Notes under the pieces: model-generated | Databases searched by the model: none | What the model was told of the DNA's origin: nothing | The model's input: the letters and a program-made list of their open reading frames with translations, nothing else | Made by a program: the position numbers and the translations under genes | Shown here: positions 29,519-42,797 of the stretch, piece by piece | Numbering within the stretch: the stretch's first letter is position 1 | Layout: every line of letters starts with the position of its first letter | Assembly: GCA_019321725.1 (NCBI GenBank) | Contig: CM033107.1 | Coordinates: forward strand, 25,845,445-25,909,444 | Source of the DNA: Paulownia fortunei | Taxonomy: Eukaryota; Streptophyta; Magnoliopsida; Lamiales; Paulowniaceae | Direction of reading: 5' to 3' | DNA: 64,000 nt

Positions 29519-30836
29519 TCCATTATATACCCAGCGAAGTTGTATGTACAGCTGAAAACTTTTCTATTATCCGATACTTCATCTTCTTCTCCTCCTCCAG
29601 TCCGACTATTCTAACGCTTCTCCTAGGGTTCCGACTCCCGATGCCGATCATTCCGTAACTTCCCGATCCAAATTCTGATCTAATCGCCATTCTGTCAAAT
29701 AATCATTTCGGTTTTTTTTTTCCCTTTCTTTCAACGCTCTGTATACAGTCTGATTGCATAAAAAATCTAAAAAAGAAAAATAGAACTGTGAATCGAAGAG
29801 CATCGAATAATGCATTCGGTGCCTTCAAGCGAATTGCTATTGCTCACGCGCCCGCACGTGACCTCCTTCTATGGCGGCTCGTCTTTTCATCGCCTGAAAC
29901 ATCTTCAAAAAAGCGATCGGCGTGGTAATCTTAGTAGTAAGCATTTTGCGCTAAGTTTTTGAATTGTTTTAGTACCGGTTTCATTTTTTCGAGTGGTTTT
30001 TTCGCTATTTTGTCAATTTCCGACGAGGTGTTATTAAATCGTAATAATACTGATAAGTGATAAGTTGGCGGTGGAGCTAATTTTGATTGGAAATTGAGCT
30101 ATCGCGATTTGACGATCTTCTGATTTTCGTTGATTGGATCTCGTTTTAAATATATCGAGGATTTGTGTCGACAGCTCTCGGACCAATATAAGGTATTTCC
30201 TAGATGAGATTTATGTTGAGTTTTGCATTGTTTTTATTTTTTATTCTTTTTATAGGGAATATCTGCACTGTTTTTGAGATGCAAGCGGGTTGATATGTTA
30301 TTTTATTTTGTTTATTTTTGGCTTTATGCATCTGGTGATATTGTTAGCTGAGTTTTTTTGCAGCATATTCATTGTATTTCTAACACAAAACACTGGAATC
30401 AGATAGTTTGATCCTCACGCCTGGATCCTCTATTGTAAAACCTTGTCCTTTAGCTATTCCTGTAATGTCTTGAACGTTTCTTCACTGGACATGATAACTT
30501 TTGTCATTTGAATTGTGAAATCAATGTAGTTAAAAAACCTTGACTAATGAGGATGAGTGAGATGAATGTAAATGGTGGAATAGAAGATGTAACATAATTG
30601 TGAAATAGTGAATATGCAGACCATATATGTAAGCTTAGGTCAAATTCATTGCATTTATAAACATTGAATTGTAAATTTTATAAGGGTGCAAACAGCAGAA
30701 TTACGTCTAGGGGTATATAGTTATTGAATGAAATCCGTTGTTATCATTAAAGGACTTCCCAAGGAGTGTAAAAGGAATGGGTGGAATTAATGTATGGCAA
30801 TATCATACTGTGAAATGATATGTCCTGGTGTTTGAA

Positions 30837-30869
<33 letters not shown>

Positions 30870-31158
30870 AACACACACACAAGGTTTCGAATAATAATTA
30901 AGTACCTACTTGCAACTTGCACTTTGACATGGATTGTGCAGCGATCTTCTGGTTTTTATTCCAGTTAATTATTGTGTTTATGTATATGTTCTTAGTTCCT
31001 GGGATCGAAACAGTACCTTTTCAGTTATCTGGACATCACCTGGATATTACTAGTATTCTATTGTGCTTGGCATTGTTTCTACGGTGCCGTGCCAGAATTG
31101 CAATTACAATTTCATATTTTGGCTTTACAGCTCTTCTATTCAGTTGCCATTGTTGTAG
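29519..31158 (+). promoter_or_regulatory. Promoter and spliced leader region of the unknown-function gene, with upstream ORFs
   Basis: A TATATA box near 29523 is followed by a CT-rich leader. Two upstream ORFs lie before the main start: a five-codon one at 29641 and a 50-codon one at 29810-29962. Donor-like sites occur near 29925-29937 and at 30193 (AAG|GTATTT). The exon carrying the main ATG begins immediately after a TTGTAG acceptor, so the leader must be spliced. Exact leader exons need transcript data. Confidence 0.45.
30839..30882. repeat. Compound (TC)n-(AC)n microsatellite
   Basis: Alternating CT for about 18 bases passes directly into AC for about 26 bases with one interruption. It lies within the leader introns of the rightward gene. 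Confidence 0.85.
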
Positions 31159-32725
31159 ATGGAAGTTTGTGTTCCTTGTGATACGCCAGCTTGCCAGGAC
31201 ATAAGCAGCAATAGTGGGTCTTCAACGGATCCCAGTAATTCAACTAACTATGGTTCAGGGGATCTTTCTATGAATGATCTCAAAATATGCTTGACTGAAT
31301 TTGTGAGTGTTGAAGACATCGAAATATCTACTAGTGGCTTCAATCTATCTCTTGGGAACAATAATAACTGCAATGTGGTGAGGGAAGATGAATGCAAAGA
31401 CTCAGATAAGAGAAACTCCAGTAATTCCACTTCTGAGAAATGCTTTGGCAACCATGTTGCATTTCTGGCTCTTGGTGAGCGTAAATCCTCTGTTGATGGA
31501 TTGTTGGATGGGGAAAAAGGGCTGGAGGATTATAAAACTTCTCAAGTAAATGAGACTGCCAAATCGGTCGATCAATGCTATTCACGATCCATATCGCTGC
31601 CTGTAAGTTTTTAATTCAACATCTTGACAACAATCGTCAGTGTTTGTTCCTTTGTGTTAAAATATCTCATGTGAAATTGAACTTTTTTCTTATTAAGTAA
31701 CATTGTGCTGAATTTTGTAAGGTTATTGATTGTAGTCTGTTGGGCATAAGTAGAATTACACTGCTATTGCAATTGACCATGTAATATTCTGGAAAGTAGG
31801 CTTTCATCCTATGTGTTTGACTGTATTACCCAGTGTGTGTCTGGGATTTTCTCATTGTTGTTTGGGTTCAGGCTGAAGTGGGGTGTGTCTCCAAAAGACT
31901 TTGCTGTATAAATATATTTAACATTGTGTTCTCTAATTTCATATGCTTGCATTAATTCCTGAGGTTATATTTACATACTAAGTAATTTTCTGTATAATTT
32001 ATTGTTGATTTGTGCACATCTAAACAATCTTTCTGGATGATTCAGGTGAGTATGGCTCTTGCCCTTCTTTTTGAGTTTTTGAATGGTGATTTCATTTATA
32101 ATTTGAGAGTTCAGTTCTGTTCTTGCTTACCTTCTTCTCCTCCCTGTTTAGTAGTGGAAAAGCACTGGATTCTGAACTAGTCTGCTCCAGATGTACGAAT
32201 AATTTTAATATATAATAAAAATTTAAGGGCTTAGGTCTTGGTAAAATATTGTTGACAGTTGTGTTATTCTCTTTTCTGTTTGATGCTATTCTCTCTCAGA
32301 CTCCTTTGAAGCTTGTTTCTGCCATGAAAGGCAGCCGTGAAAAGCAGGGTATAGCACCTAAGAAGCTGTCAGTGACCTGGGCCCCTGATGTATATGATCC
32401 AACTCCAACAGCAGAATCACACGTTCCATCAAGCAAGAATCCACGCTATCGCAATGACGGCAAGAAATATGGGAAGAACAAGCATAAAAGCGGTGGCAAA
32501 TCTTCTCGAGGCAGCAGGGGCAAAGACAAGAAGCAAGCTCGGAAGAATGGCGGGGGTACCACCAAGTTCAAGCCTCTGCAGGATGAAAGTGTAGTGGTTG
32601 GTAATTTTGAGCCTCAAGTGGCTAGTGTCGATTTTAACGTTGTGAGCCCAAATCCATTCTGCGGAAGTAGCTTTCTGAAGAAATCTGTCACAGATTTGCA
32701 CTTTCCAGTTACGGAGGCTACATGA
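31159..32725 (+). CDS. Plant-specific protein of unknown function, basic C-terminal half
   Basis: Two coding exons (31159-31602 and 32300-32725) give 289 residues. The N-terminal half is acidic and Ser/Asn-rich, with a short predicted helix ([20 protein letters not shown]). The second exon opens with [17 protein letters not shown] and [15 protein letters not shown], passes through a strongly basic Lys/Gly/Arg/Ser tract (about residues 190-235) that could serve as a nuclear signal or bind nucleic acid, and ends in a conserved-looking [20 protein letters not shown]. The pattern is familiar from uncharacterised plant proteins, but no domain or function can be assigned. The ATG lies at the very start of its exon. 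If an in-frame upstream exon exists, the protein would be longer. Confidence 0.78.
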
Positions 32726-34675
32726 TGGCTGTTAACTAGTATGCTTTTCTTTTATCCCACCAATGTAAATAAATAATTAGTGGCGAGATATTGTTGATCG
32801 AGTAAATTGCAAGAGTCTGAGACATGGGACAGATTGTTATCATGTACCAAGAATTTTTTGTGTGATGTACTTCTATATAATTTTCTGCTTTGAGTAGTAT
32901 CTTTTATTGATAATTGTCTATTATCCTTTCATTCTGGTGGCGTGGATTCTATTTCTCCATGCTACTAGTATCCACAATCATATCGAAATTAGGAACTTTT
33001 ATTTCTCTCTAGCTATTGGTCTGCCATCTGAGCCTAGTGTGTTTGCATTTACTCATACACTTGTCCGCTTTATTTTGCAGAAATTGTCTGCAAATATCTC
33101 TTCATAAGAAGGTATGTGAATTTCGGCTTGATCATTGTGTTCTAATTAGGGAATGTTTAGTAGTACAGGAATAGCTCATTGAGTTGAAGATACTATAGAA
33201 GGTAAAATGCTGATATTGGTTTTTGTGATGATCACCGGTCATTTGAAGGTAAAACGTAATAGAAATTTGTGATCACTAGACATTCTTTCATGGCAGCCGG
33301 CTGATTTAAGATTCAGATTTGTGGTAATTGAAGGTAAAACGGAATAGAAATTTGTGATCACTAGACATTCTTTCACGGCAGCCGGCTGATTAAGATTCAG
33401 ATTTGTGATAATTACCGGTCATTTTTTATGGCCGCTGGCCAGCTGATTAAGCTTGGGGTTGTTGAAAAATGCTTGATGTTTATCTCTTGCGCAGCCTGAC
33501 AGACAAAATCGTTGTCTAGAGAGAATTGCCTAATTAATTGTTGCAAAGCAAGTTTGAGAGACCAGATTTTTCTAAACTGATTCAGTACCAGAGATGAAAG
33601 TTGTGATTCACAAAATGGGGTCGCTGTGGGGGTCCGCTGAAATGATGGGAGTATTTAATGCTTCCATGGCATAGGTGAAATGAAGTAATCTAATGTGAGA
33701 ATTCCATAGCATAGATTTACCATAAACGTGAGACATGGTTATCACAATATATTCTCCGCGGCTAACCATCAAAGAGTAATACGCAAAGCAAGAAAAAAAA
33801 CTCGTAACAATTTATCTAGTGCAAATGTCTCATCTCGTAATCTGTATTGCTTTTCCAGAAGCTAATTTAATTTCTAGTAAACAAGTGGAATGAACATTCC
33901 CTTGGTACCAAATACGCAGAAATATATCAAATGTCAGTAACCATATTGACAAGCACGTACAAATTAAACATACATGAGCATATAAGCGTGCATGAAACAA
34001 AACCATTTTCACCTATAACCTGTAACCACTGAACATGCTTCTCTATAAACCAAGGAAAATACAGCTTTGGCATACATGCAATGTATATATCAAATTACAA
34101 ACAAAAATGTTTCCACCAAACAACCTCTGTTCTAGACACTAACCTCCCTGTGAGAAGATTCTCCATTTCCCATTAAAATGAAAAAAGAGAGGAAAAAACA
34201 AGAAAGCTCGTCATGCATGCAAATTAAAAGGACAGCATGCCTGGAGAATTTCGGAATATATCTTCACTGTTCTGTATGTACATCAGGCAAACACTCAACC
34301 ATTAAGGGCAAAGGCCAAACGGCAGTATTGCATGCATACTAATATAACTAAAAGCAAAAATCCAACTTAAGCCCTTTTGTCTGACAAGTTCTTGGAAAAA
34401 TGGACCACGATGCTTTCCTGTGAAGGGCACACCACGTCTCTGACAAAACTGACATCCATTGTTATGCTTCCTCAGTTAATAATCATGCCATTGGCTCTGA
34501 TTTCCCATGAAATGCCAACTTCAGGTCCAATGCCAGCTGCCCAACCCACCTAGGACTCCAACATCAGATATTCCTTGCGAATAAGTGACTGTCTTGTGAC
34601 AATCAAGGGGCAAACAAACGGACTATTGAGCTATCAGCTGCTGCTCCACCTCCTCAAATCTCTTAAATTAGTCTG
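32726..34675. other. Convergent 3' region between the unknown gene and the PHD/GNAT gene
   Basis: The 3' UTRs of two convergent genes meet here. A short segment bounded by a TTTTGCAG acceptor (33080) and an AAG|GTATGT donor (33110) could be a spliced 3' UTR exon. A tandem repeat lies at 33245-33414. No other gene is supported. Confidence 0.45.
33245..33414. repeat. Two-copy tandem repeat, period 85, with flanking ACCGGTCATTT
   Basis: GAAGGTAAAACG, AATAGAAATTTGTGATCACT, AGACATTCTTTCA and GGCAGCCGGCTGATT followed by AAGATTCAGATTTGTG occur at 33245 and again at 33330, about 95% identical. ACCGGTCATTT precedes the first copy and follows the second, suggesting a third, partial unit. Confidence 0.88.
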
Positions 34676-37600
34676 CTACTGTTGTACCTCCTTTTCTAAC
34701 AACGATGTCCCTTTAAAAATTGTTAGCTGAAAGTCCCTTGTGTACTTGAGCATCTGCTCAGGAAAATGTCAGTTCAACAGTCAGTAAATTTATCAACCAT
34801 TCAAGCAGTTGCAAACACAGAAATAATTTGCACATTCAGAACATGAAACAAACTCTTTGAACAAAGCATTTCATGTGCAACCACCAGTCCTTACTAAACC
34901 AAATTAAAATGGAAATCCACAGCATCATGTTTAGGAAGGGAAAGGAAATAAGGATTGGAGGATAGTTCATCAATTATAATGTTTTCAATTCTAATTTCCT
35001 TTTGTCAAAGCAGGAAGCAAAGTGATCCTCTGTCCACAAAAGTGGGAAGGGAATAAAATGCAACTAAATTTATCTTTATCGATATATAATGAGAATAAGA
35101 GAGAAACTTTTCTCATTCAAAGAAAGTACTATTCGATTTTTCTTAATTTTGAATTGAAATCCCAAAAGTTTTGGCTTGACTTCCACATTAACATAAAAAT
35201 GATGTAAAAGTATTATTTATTTGTAAATTTCCGTTTCTTCACCCCCTTCAATAAGAGGGCAGAGCAACCATTAAGAGAACCAATATAAGGAAAATAAAAT
35301 AATTTTAGTTTAAACTTTCCATGCTCTCAATTAACAAGAAAACAGTGGGAAACACTTTTTCCTCAAAAACTTCCAGCATTTCAAGCCTAGGTGGAAAATC
35401 TCAATTACCACATCTATTTAACAACTTAACACCTTATTCCTAAGAACTTTCCATTAGCAAAAGATGGAACTTGTCGCTTTACTCTTTGCATCCACATTAC
35501 TTTGCTGGAACATATATAATCAAAACTTATAGGTTCTACTACAGACATAAATACCCAGCATAGATTGCAGGACTTACTTGCTCATTGCTCATCTTCCTGA
35601 AGCCTAGCTTATTCATCCACATAGGTTCAGCTTCCTCAGCAGCAGGGAGTACCAGGTGTTTCACACTCATGGATGACAGAAGCCTCTCAATGCAGGAAAA
35701 CAGAGCTTGAAAATAGCCCTACATACAGCAGTTATTGGTAGGAGTTAATTACGATCATCACTGCTTTTTAGTAACATCAAACATATGCAATAAAACCTAG
35801 TAATAAAAGAACAATAGTTTGATGGTTTGGTAGAGGGACTGAATTCCTACAAAGGCCTTTCTCACTATGTTTAGTAAGTCAATAATGATGTAGAAATACT
35901 AATTCTAGTAAAAAGGTTATTCTAGAGAAGAGTGGGAGACTTGTTCTCTAATCAACCCAACAAAAGTTAATTCCAAGTGGACCTGCAAAGAAATAAAAAA
36001 AGACATTCCTTCATTAACTCACCCCCCACCCACCCCCCCAACACACACACACCCCACCACCAGAAACAAATAATAAAAATATCTCGTCTGCTGCTATCCC
36101 ATATCAAAAATACACACATACACACAAAATACAAACAAGGGTTATATTACTTTCCATCTACTGCACCTCACCAACTTTCCAACAACTGCACTCGAGAACA
36201 TAGAAGAATGGTGATCACTCTCTCTATCAGGCATGGCTTGAGGATTAAGCCCCCAGTTTAAGGCAAAGAAATAGGAAAACATATAATTTTTTGATAGGAG
36301 GACAAGGTCATATCTTTCCCTAGGTCCCAAGTAGAAGATAGCTCCTCGAGTTGGCTCTTACTTTTCCTTGATTTTCTCTATTAGTAGCCACTAAAGGAAG
36401 TTCAGCAACATCTCTTCCAAATATCCTGAGAAGAGCAGCTGATACAACAACGGACCTGCAAACAACCAGTGTTTAGAGTTTGACTTGTAATGATAACATT
36501 GATCTTCAACTAACGAAGCCAAAGAATAAAATTAATGGAAGACAGAGACAATTTTAAGGGACTTACTGCACAATTAAAACTGCACAATACATTCCACTGA
36601 ATTCTTGCCCAGATATGTTCCTTCTGCAAAAAAGAGATTTATTGGTGGATGAGAATGCAGCAAAAGCAAAAAGAATGAAGCGATGGGGCATTTATTACCC
36701 ATTAATTGTGGAAATGGTTATATATAATATTGAAATTCGTAACATAATAAAATTGTTATTCCAACTCTCATTCCTAATTACTCCACTAGGTTTTCCATGT
36801 CATAATCCCATGATAGTGGATTCAATTTATCACCACCTCCGCTTAACATGGTAAGAACCCCACGTTTTACAGTAAGTATTAATCACTTAAATCCATTATG
36901 GTATCTATGTGTAAGCAATTCTTACCAAAACTGATGTGATGAAAGAGTGATAAGACTAAAAAATGATATAGAGTACTCCAATAAAAAATAAGATAGCATA
37001 TACAATCTACAGATGATTACCGCAGCTCAGTTTATGCATATATTAGTAATTATTTTTCTTAGTGCAAGGCTTTTATTCACTGACCAGTTAGATGGTTGCA
37101 GAACATGCTTATGGGTGTTTTTTCCACATTAACATGAAACATCTTATAACTAACACAAAATCTATCCACTATATTTTTCATCAAAGTCACCTATTGTGGA
37201 TCATCAGAAACATTCTTCTGAAGTCACCCCAAAAATGGTCCTTAAATCTCCCAGTACGATAGGCCTCCATTAATCCATTATTACAATGAGTTATTCTATT
37301 CCTGATGATCCTCAACTACCAAACCATGCTCTATCTCAAGCAAAAGGATAATCCTAAAAAGTAATGGTTCTTGAACTACCAGATGACAAAGCTATAAAAA
37401 AGATGGTGATATTATCCATGCTTCATAACAAGCACCTGTCTCTGAGAGATCAAAAGTAACCTACGACTTAAGCTGGTCTAAGCAACCACCAAATTTCTGA
37501 CAAACACAGAGTTGATCAGCTACAACATACCAAAGGAAGATGAATAACTCACCCATACACCATGACTGGGATGAGATCCCGACCAGATTTGGCAACAATA

Positions 37601-40600
37601 GGGTCAAAGCATTCCTACAAAGACAATCAAAATAAAATTGAGACTAGTCTGCAAAAAGACAAGTAAGAATAAGTCCATGTAGGTGCCAACTGTTCACAAT
37701 CAATAACATGCAGCGACATAAATAACTTGATGCTGCCTATACTTTAAAGGAATTAAATGAATTCCAAACATCATAGATGTTATACCAACAACATTCTAGC
37801 AGTGTAATTGCTTAAGAAAGAGCTAAATCTCAACAAGAGAGTTCTGCTAGCGAAGTATATCTATGGATGGAACCTGTTAAATGCACTTCAACAGCCCCTA
37901 TTGACATCCTTTTGTGGTTTAGCCACACACGATAGCACATAAATAGTTATTTAGCAGGCTGATATATATTTTGTAATGTATGTCCTAGTGTCCAATTTTA
38001 TATGATTATACCTGTCTGAGATGAAAATTATATCAGAACCAATTGGGAAAGTAAAATTAATACAATGTCATCACCCATCCACCCTTTCTCTGGGTTATAT
38101 ACATATGTGCTCTTTATGTTGACTTGAACTTAAAATTCTCTAGGCCATGCCTTCTCTGGTCGCCAAGAAACACAGAACAAAAGAGGTCCCGGTGTCCACT
38201 TTCAAGAGATGCTACTTCTCAAAGCTTGTCCTACGTTTCTTAACCCATATATAGGCACATAATTGGGTTTACAGTAGAAATCATGCCTTTCATTGCACAT
38301 TAAAATGGATCAAGTTCATGACTTGTTACAAAATATAGTCACAACAAAGCCGGAGGATTCAACTTTGTTATTTCGGTTGCAAAAATAATCAATACAAGTA
38401 TAAAGAAATTATTTTGCTATACACAAACAAGTTATTACCTGTTCTCTTCCATATTAAAGCTTGCTTTGATAGCAATTAGGAAAGAAATTAAAATAAGAAG
38501 ATGCATTTTCCAGAAACCAAGAAATTATTCTTCAGGACTTCAATGTCTCACTTCATCAAACATAATTTGCAACCTCATAGAAGACTTAACACTGACAAAG
38601 GCCTAGTATACCAGTAGATATCTAAAAGCTATTGAAGTTTGCAAAGGTGGTGAATGCAGGACTTCAAATATTCCACATTAAATCCGTATTACAGCATAGA
38701 TTAGCAAAAGAAAAAGACAATTTGAACAGTTAAAAGTAAGAGCTTACCCGAAAGATCGCTGCAGCACGAGAAAGTAGCAACAAATGCTTGGGAAAGCGAC
38801 TTTTTCCACTTAAAATGCACCATTGGATCTCATTCTTAGACCAGTTATTTAAACCTATCGTTGCGTGCTTCTCATATAGTGTAGCTGACACTGAAGCTGG
38901 AATTACCTCAGGTCCACCGCAAGCCAAATTTTGAAGTGCTTCAAAAATCTTATAGCAGTCGTCACGACAAAACCATTTATCCTCGGGAAGTTCCTGTAAC
39001 CATGTATTGAGCATTCGTTAACAGCAAAACTGTCAAACACTCCTTCTATCATTAAAACCATAAACATCTGAGACTTACTTTCAGGTCACACAACCCAGTC
39101 TCGCGCAGACAACCAACATGATATTCCTTCTCACACTAGACAAGAAGATAAATAAGTGTCAATACAATACACTAAAAACAAGCAAATCAGTAAAGGAAAG
39201 CCAGAATGAAAGATCCAAAAAGATAGGGAAGTAAGCAAGCAATACTTGATCACAGATTATCACTGTCAAGTCATCAAACTTCGCAGCACTGAAGTCCTGC
39301 GACCTAGAAACATAAGAAAAGAAAATCAGTTAATAGAGACATAGCTCCATAAGAACAGACTCCTCACAATCAGAACATATGGGAATACAAGCAACCTGCA
39401 TGCATAATGACCGATCAAGTAGCAGTGCAGCTAAAGATACTGATGTCAGTATGAACAACATGTATAATCAGATCATTTGTCAGCACTTTGTATTCATCAG
39501 GAATAGATTTTTCGCCAGAATTTTGAGTTTATTTGCAGCATATATCAGATTCATACTAATCTTCTCACATCATTGTTCCTCATATTATTCTGTACTCCAT
39601 GACTGCTATCCCTAGAAGTCCATCTGCCATCCATGTTATCTCAAATTATTCCAGATTCTTGCTTTTTAAGGGAACTAGAAAGAATAAACCAGGTATGAAT
39701 ATCACTTATAGCAACTAGTATTGCCATTACTGACAAGATGTACAGGAAAATTATACAACAAATAAAGAAAACAAGAGGAAATGCAGAAGACTACTCAGGG
39801 GTTGAAGAAGCTACACTCACATCCCTATTTGCTGTGACTCTGCCCAAAAAGCAGAAAATAAGATGAACCGAAAAGAAAAGATGAGGTAAGGACTCTGTTA
39901 AATTGGTTTAAAACATTGGGATGTTTTAGGAAAAATGATCAGAAAATGAAAGCTACTCATCCATTCCTGAAAAGATATTTTGATGCAAAGAATTCACAAT
40001 CAGAATACAAAGAAAACAAATACAAAATGACAGAGACAGTAAATGAACTAACTGCAACCGTTGCAACAAACCTGCAGATAACACAACCACCAGGCTCAAA
40101 TTCCGGTGCTTTAACAATTCTCTTTAGCCTAAGGATAATAGGTCTCGACTCCCCAGATGCTTTTCTACCAGGACCAAATTTGTCTTTGCAGTATGCACAG
40201 TGCCAATCTTCGGCAGGGAGACACTGTAAACCTAAACAAGCTGCAAGAGTCTCAATGTGAATCAATCACAATAAAGTGAAACTAACCCACAAGCACGTCT
40301 GAGATACAATGAAGTTCGTTTCCAAGTATGGAAACGAAAAGCAAAGAAGTTGCTGCTACAACCATATAACAACTTAGGATATATACAGTGGCAAATCATG
40401 GCAAATCAAGGCAAATACAACAACTGAAGCCGCCACATACATGTCAATTGCATGAACCACCCACAACTTCAACCAAAAGACAAGGTTAAGAGTAAGTCAC
40501 ACTGACCAATCCATCGCTACCCGGTCCCAAAGAACAAAAAATCTAAAGTTCAAATCATCTTGCAGTCACTTCATATGTAGATAAACCAGGAAGATGAGGC

Positions 40601-42753
40601 ATCCGGCCCATAAACAGGAATTACAGCATCCTAAGTGTAGCATTACATAGATATATAACCCTCCGGACTTCAGCGTAGCATCAGTTTTTCCTAATTGGAA
40701 GGGGATAACTGTACCAACCACAAGATCGTAACATTCATATCTCCACGGAGCAGTAAACATCAATTTTTTGTCAGGTCAAGCAATTATCAGTACTATGCAA
40801 GATCCATCTAAATAAGCATCTGTTTCATTTATGTGAAATGAAGGTTCATCCTACCGCACCTGGGACCAAAAAAAGGGAATAAACAAAATATAAACACACA
40901 ATTGTTAACATAATTCAATATAATTTAAAGTGACTGAAAATTTTCAAGTGATGAAAAAAAACTATTCCTTTCATCTGGGCTGTCCAAATTCCTTGGGCAT
41001 AACTAACTTTAACAAATACTACTCCCTTTTCTCTTGGCTGTACCAAATTCCTTGGGCTGCATAACTAACTTGATCTTATCACATTTAATAGTCCCTCCGA
41101 CCTAACTGAAAGCTCCTATTTCCTTTTTGGTATGTCTGCAGGCAATGTTCTACTTCCTTAAACGGCGATTTTCTTTCCAGAAGTACCCTAACACCTAAAA
41201 TAATGATGTGAAACCATTAACTCTCAATCTCAACTACTATTCTTAAGGACAATAGAGCAAAGACACTGATAACTTTCACTTTTTCAACTCTCATTTAAAA
41301 CAGTGTGCCCATTCAAAATGAATGTTCGAATTGGGACGGAGGGAGTATATAAACCAACCAAATGAAGCAAGTACATAATGTGAATTATGGATCTCTTTAA
41401 ATGTCTCCCAATTTGAATATTTAAGCAAGCAATCCCCGTATTGTGATCACAACACCAAGAGCATTGTGATCAGCAACTTGTGAAGACATCAATAGCCAAT
41501 CAAGCCTCTAGAAACAAGTAATTCAATTAAGAATATTTTATCTAAGTTTTTGAAGCAACATGTTCATAGTGCCTGGAAATCGTGTATATATGTAATTCTA
41601 AGAGCAAATATGCACACAAGCAACGCATATTAATAAACATGATATCAAAAATATTCAGAACGACAAAAAATGATCAACAAAACGTGGTTTGTTCACTGAA
41701 GGCAATTCATATTAAAATAAAGTGGCAATTATGAAAACACAGGAGACATATAAACCAAAAAAAAATACAAAATACAGAAAAAGAAAAGCAAAAAAACAGA
41801 GAATTTAAATGAAAGCAGGAAGAAAATAGTAAATGGAGGAAAATTAAAAATACCTGCATGAAAAGCTCGAGGGCATCCATTGCATATAATAAGTTCACCT
41901 CCATCTCCGCATACAGCACACATATCATCACTGCCACTGGAGGCAAGATTTTGGCCATTTGCCAACATCAAGGCTATATCATGAAGTGTCAATCCATTGG
42001 ACGTATAAATATGACGATAGCTGCAAAAGGAACACAAATTATAGTGCAGAGCCTCAACAGAATATGAACTAAACTTTCTAGTCTTCAAAAGCTACTCACG
42101 GTTGACGTTTCGCTGCCCATCCAGCATGAGCCTCAAACTGGGAAGGACTAATCTGTTTGAAAAAAAATAATATTAAAATAACACATGCATCACATGGGAA
42201 GTTTTTTGAGGCAGGGAACAGAGGGACAGATACCACCGAGTTCTTCAACTATATGCAATTCATGAAGCAGAAACTATACCGTGCAGATAAATGGACTTAC
42301 CTCACTGTTACAACAACTGCAGACTATACCATTACCCTGCTTGTAACCCCCAAGAATCCTCTGTGAAGATAGAAAATTTGCCCAAAGTTATCCACATTGG
42401 CAACTGATAAACAATGAGGAAATTTAATGCACAGGCTGAAATACAACCTTTCCTTTAGAATAATAAGCCAAACTGGTCCCATCAGGCAGTCCATTTGGCA
42501 TGAAAAGTAATTTATGCAAATCATTATCCCTGTCATACATTAACCCATTAATATCCCTGGAGACCAAAGTACAGACAAGACCAAAAAAACGGAGTGACAA
42601 GAAACTGAAAAAAAATACATGCAGACAAAAAGCTTGCCTTTTTTTGTTGCCACCTTCAGCAACTTTTTTTTGTTCCCAAAATGAGCAAGGGAAATTGTGC
42701 CTCGGCCTGCACAAGAAATGCATATTGAGCAGCCTAAATGTAAATGAATTTAC

Positions 42754-42797
<44 letters not shown>

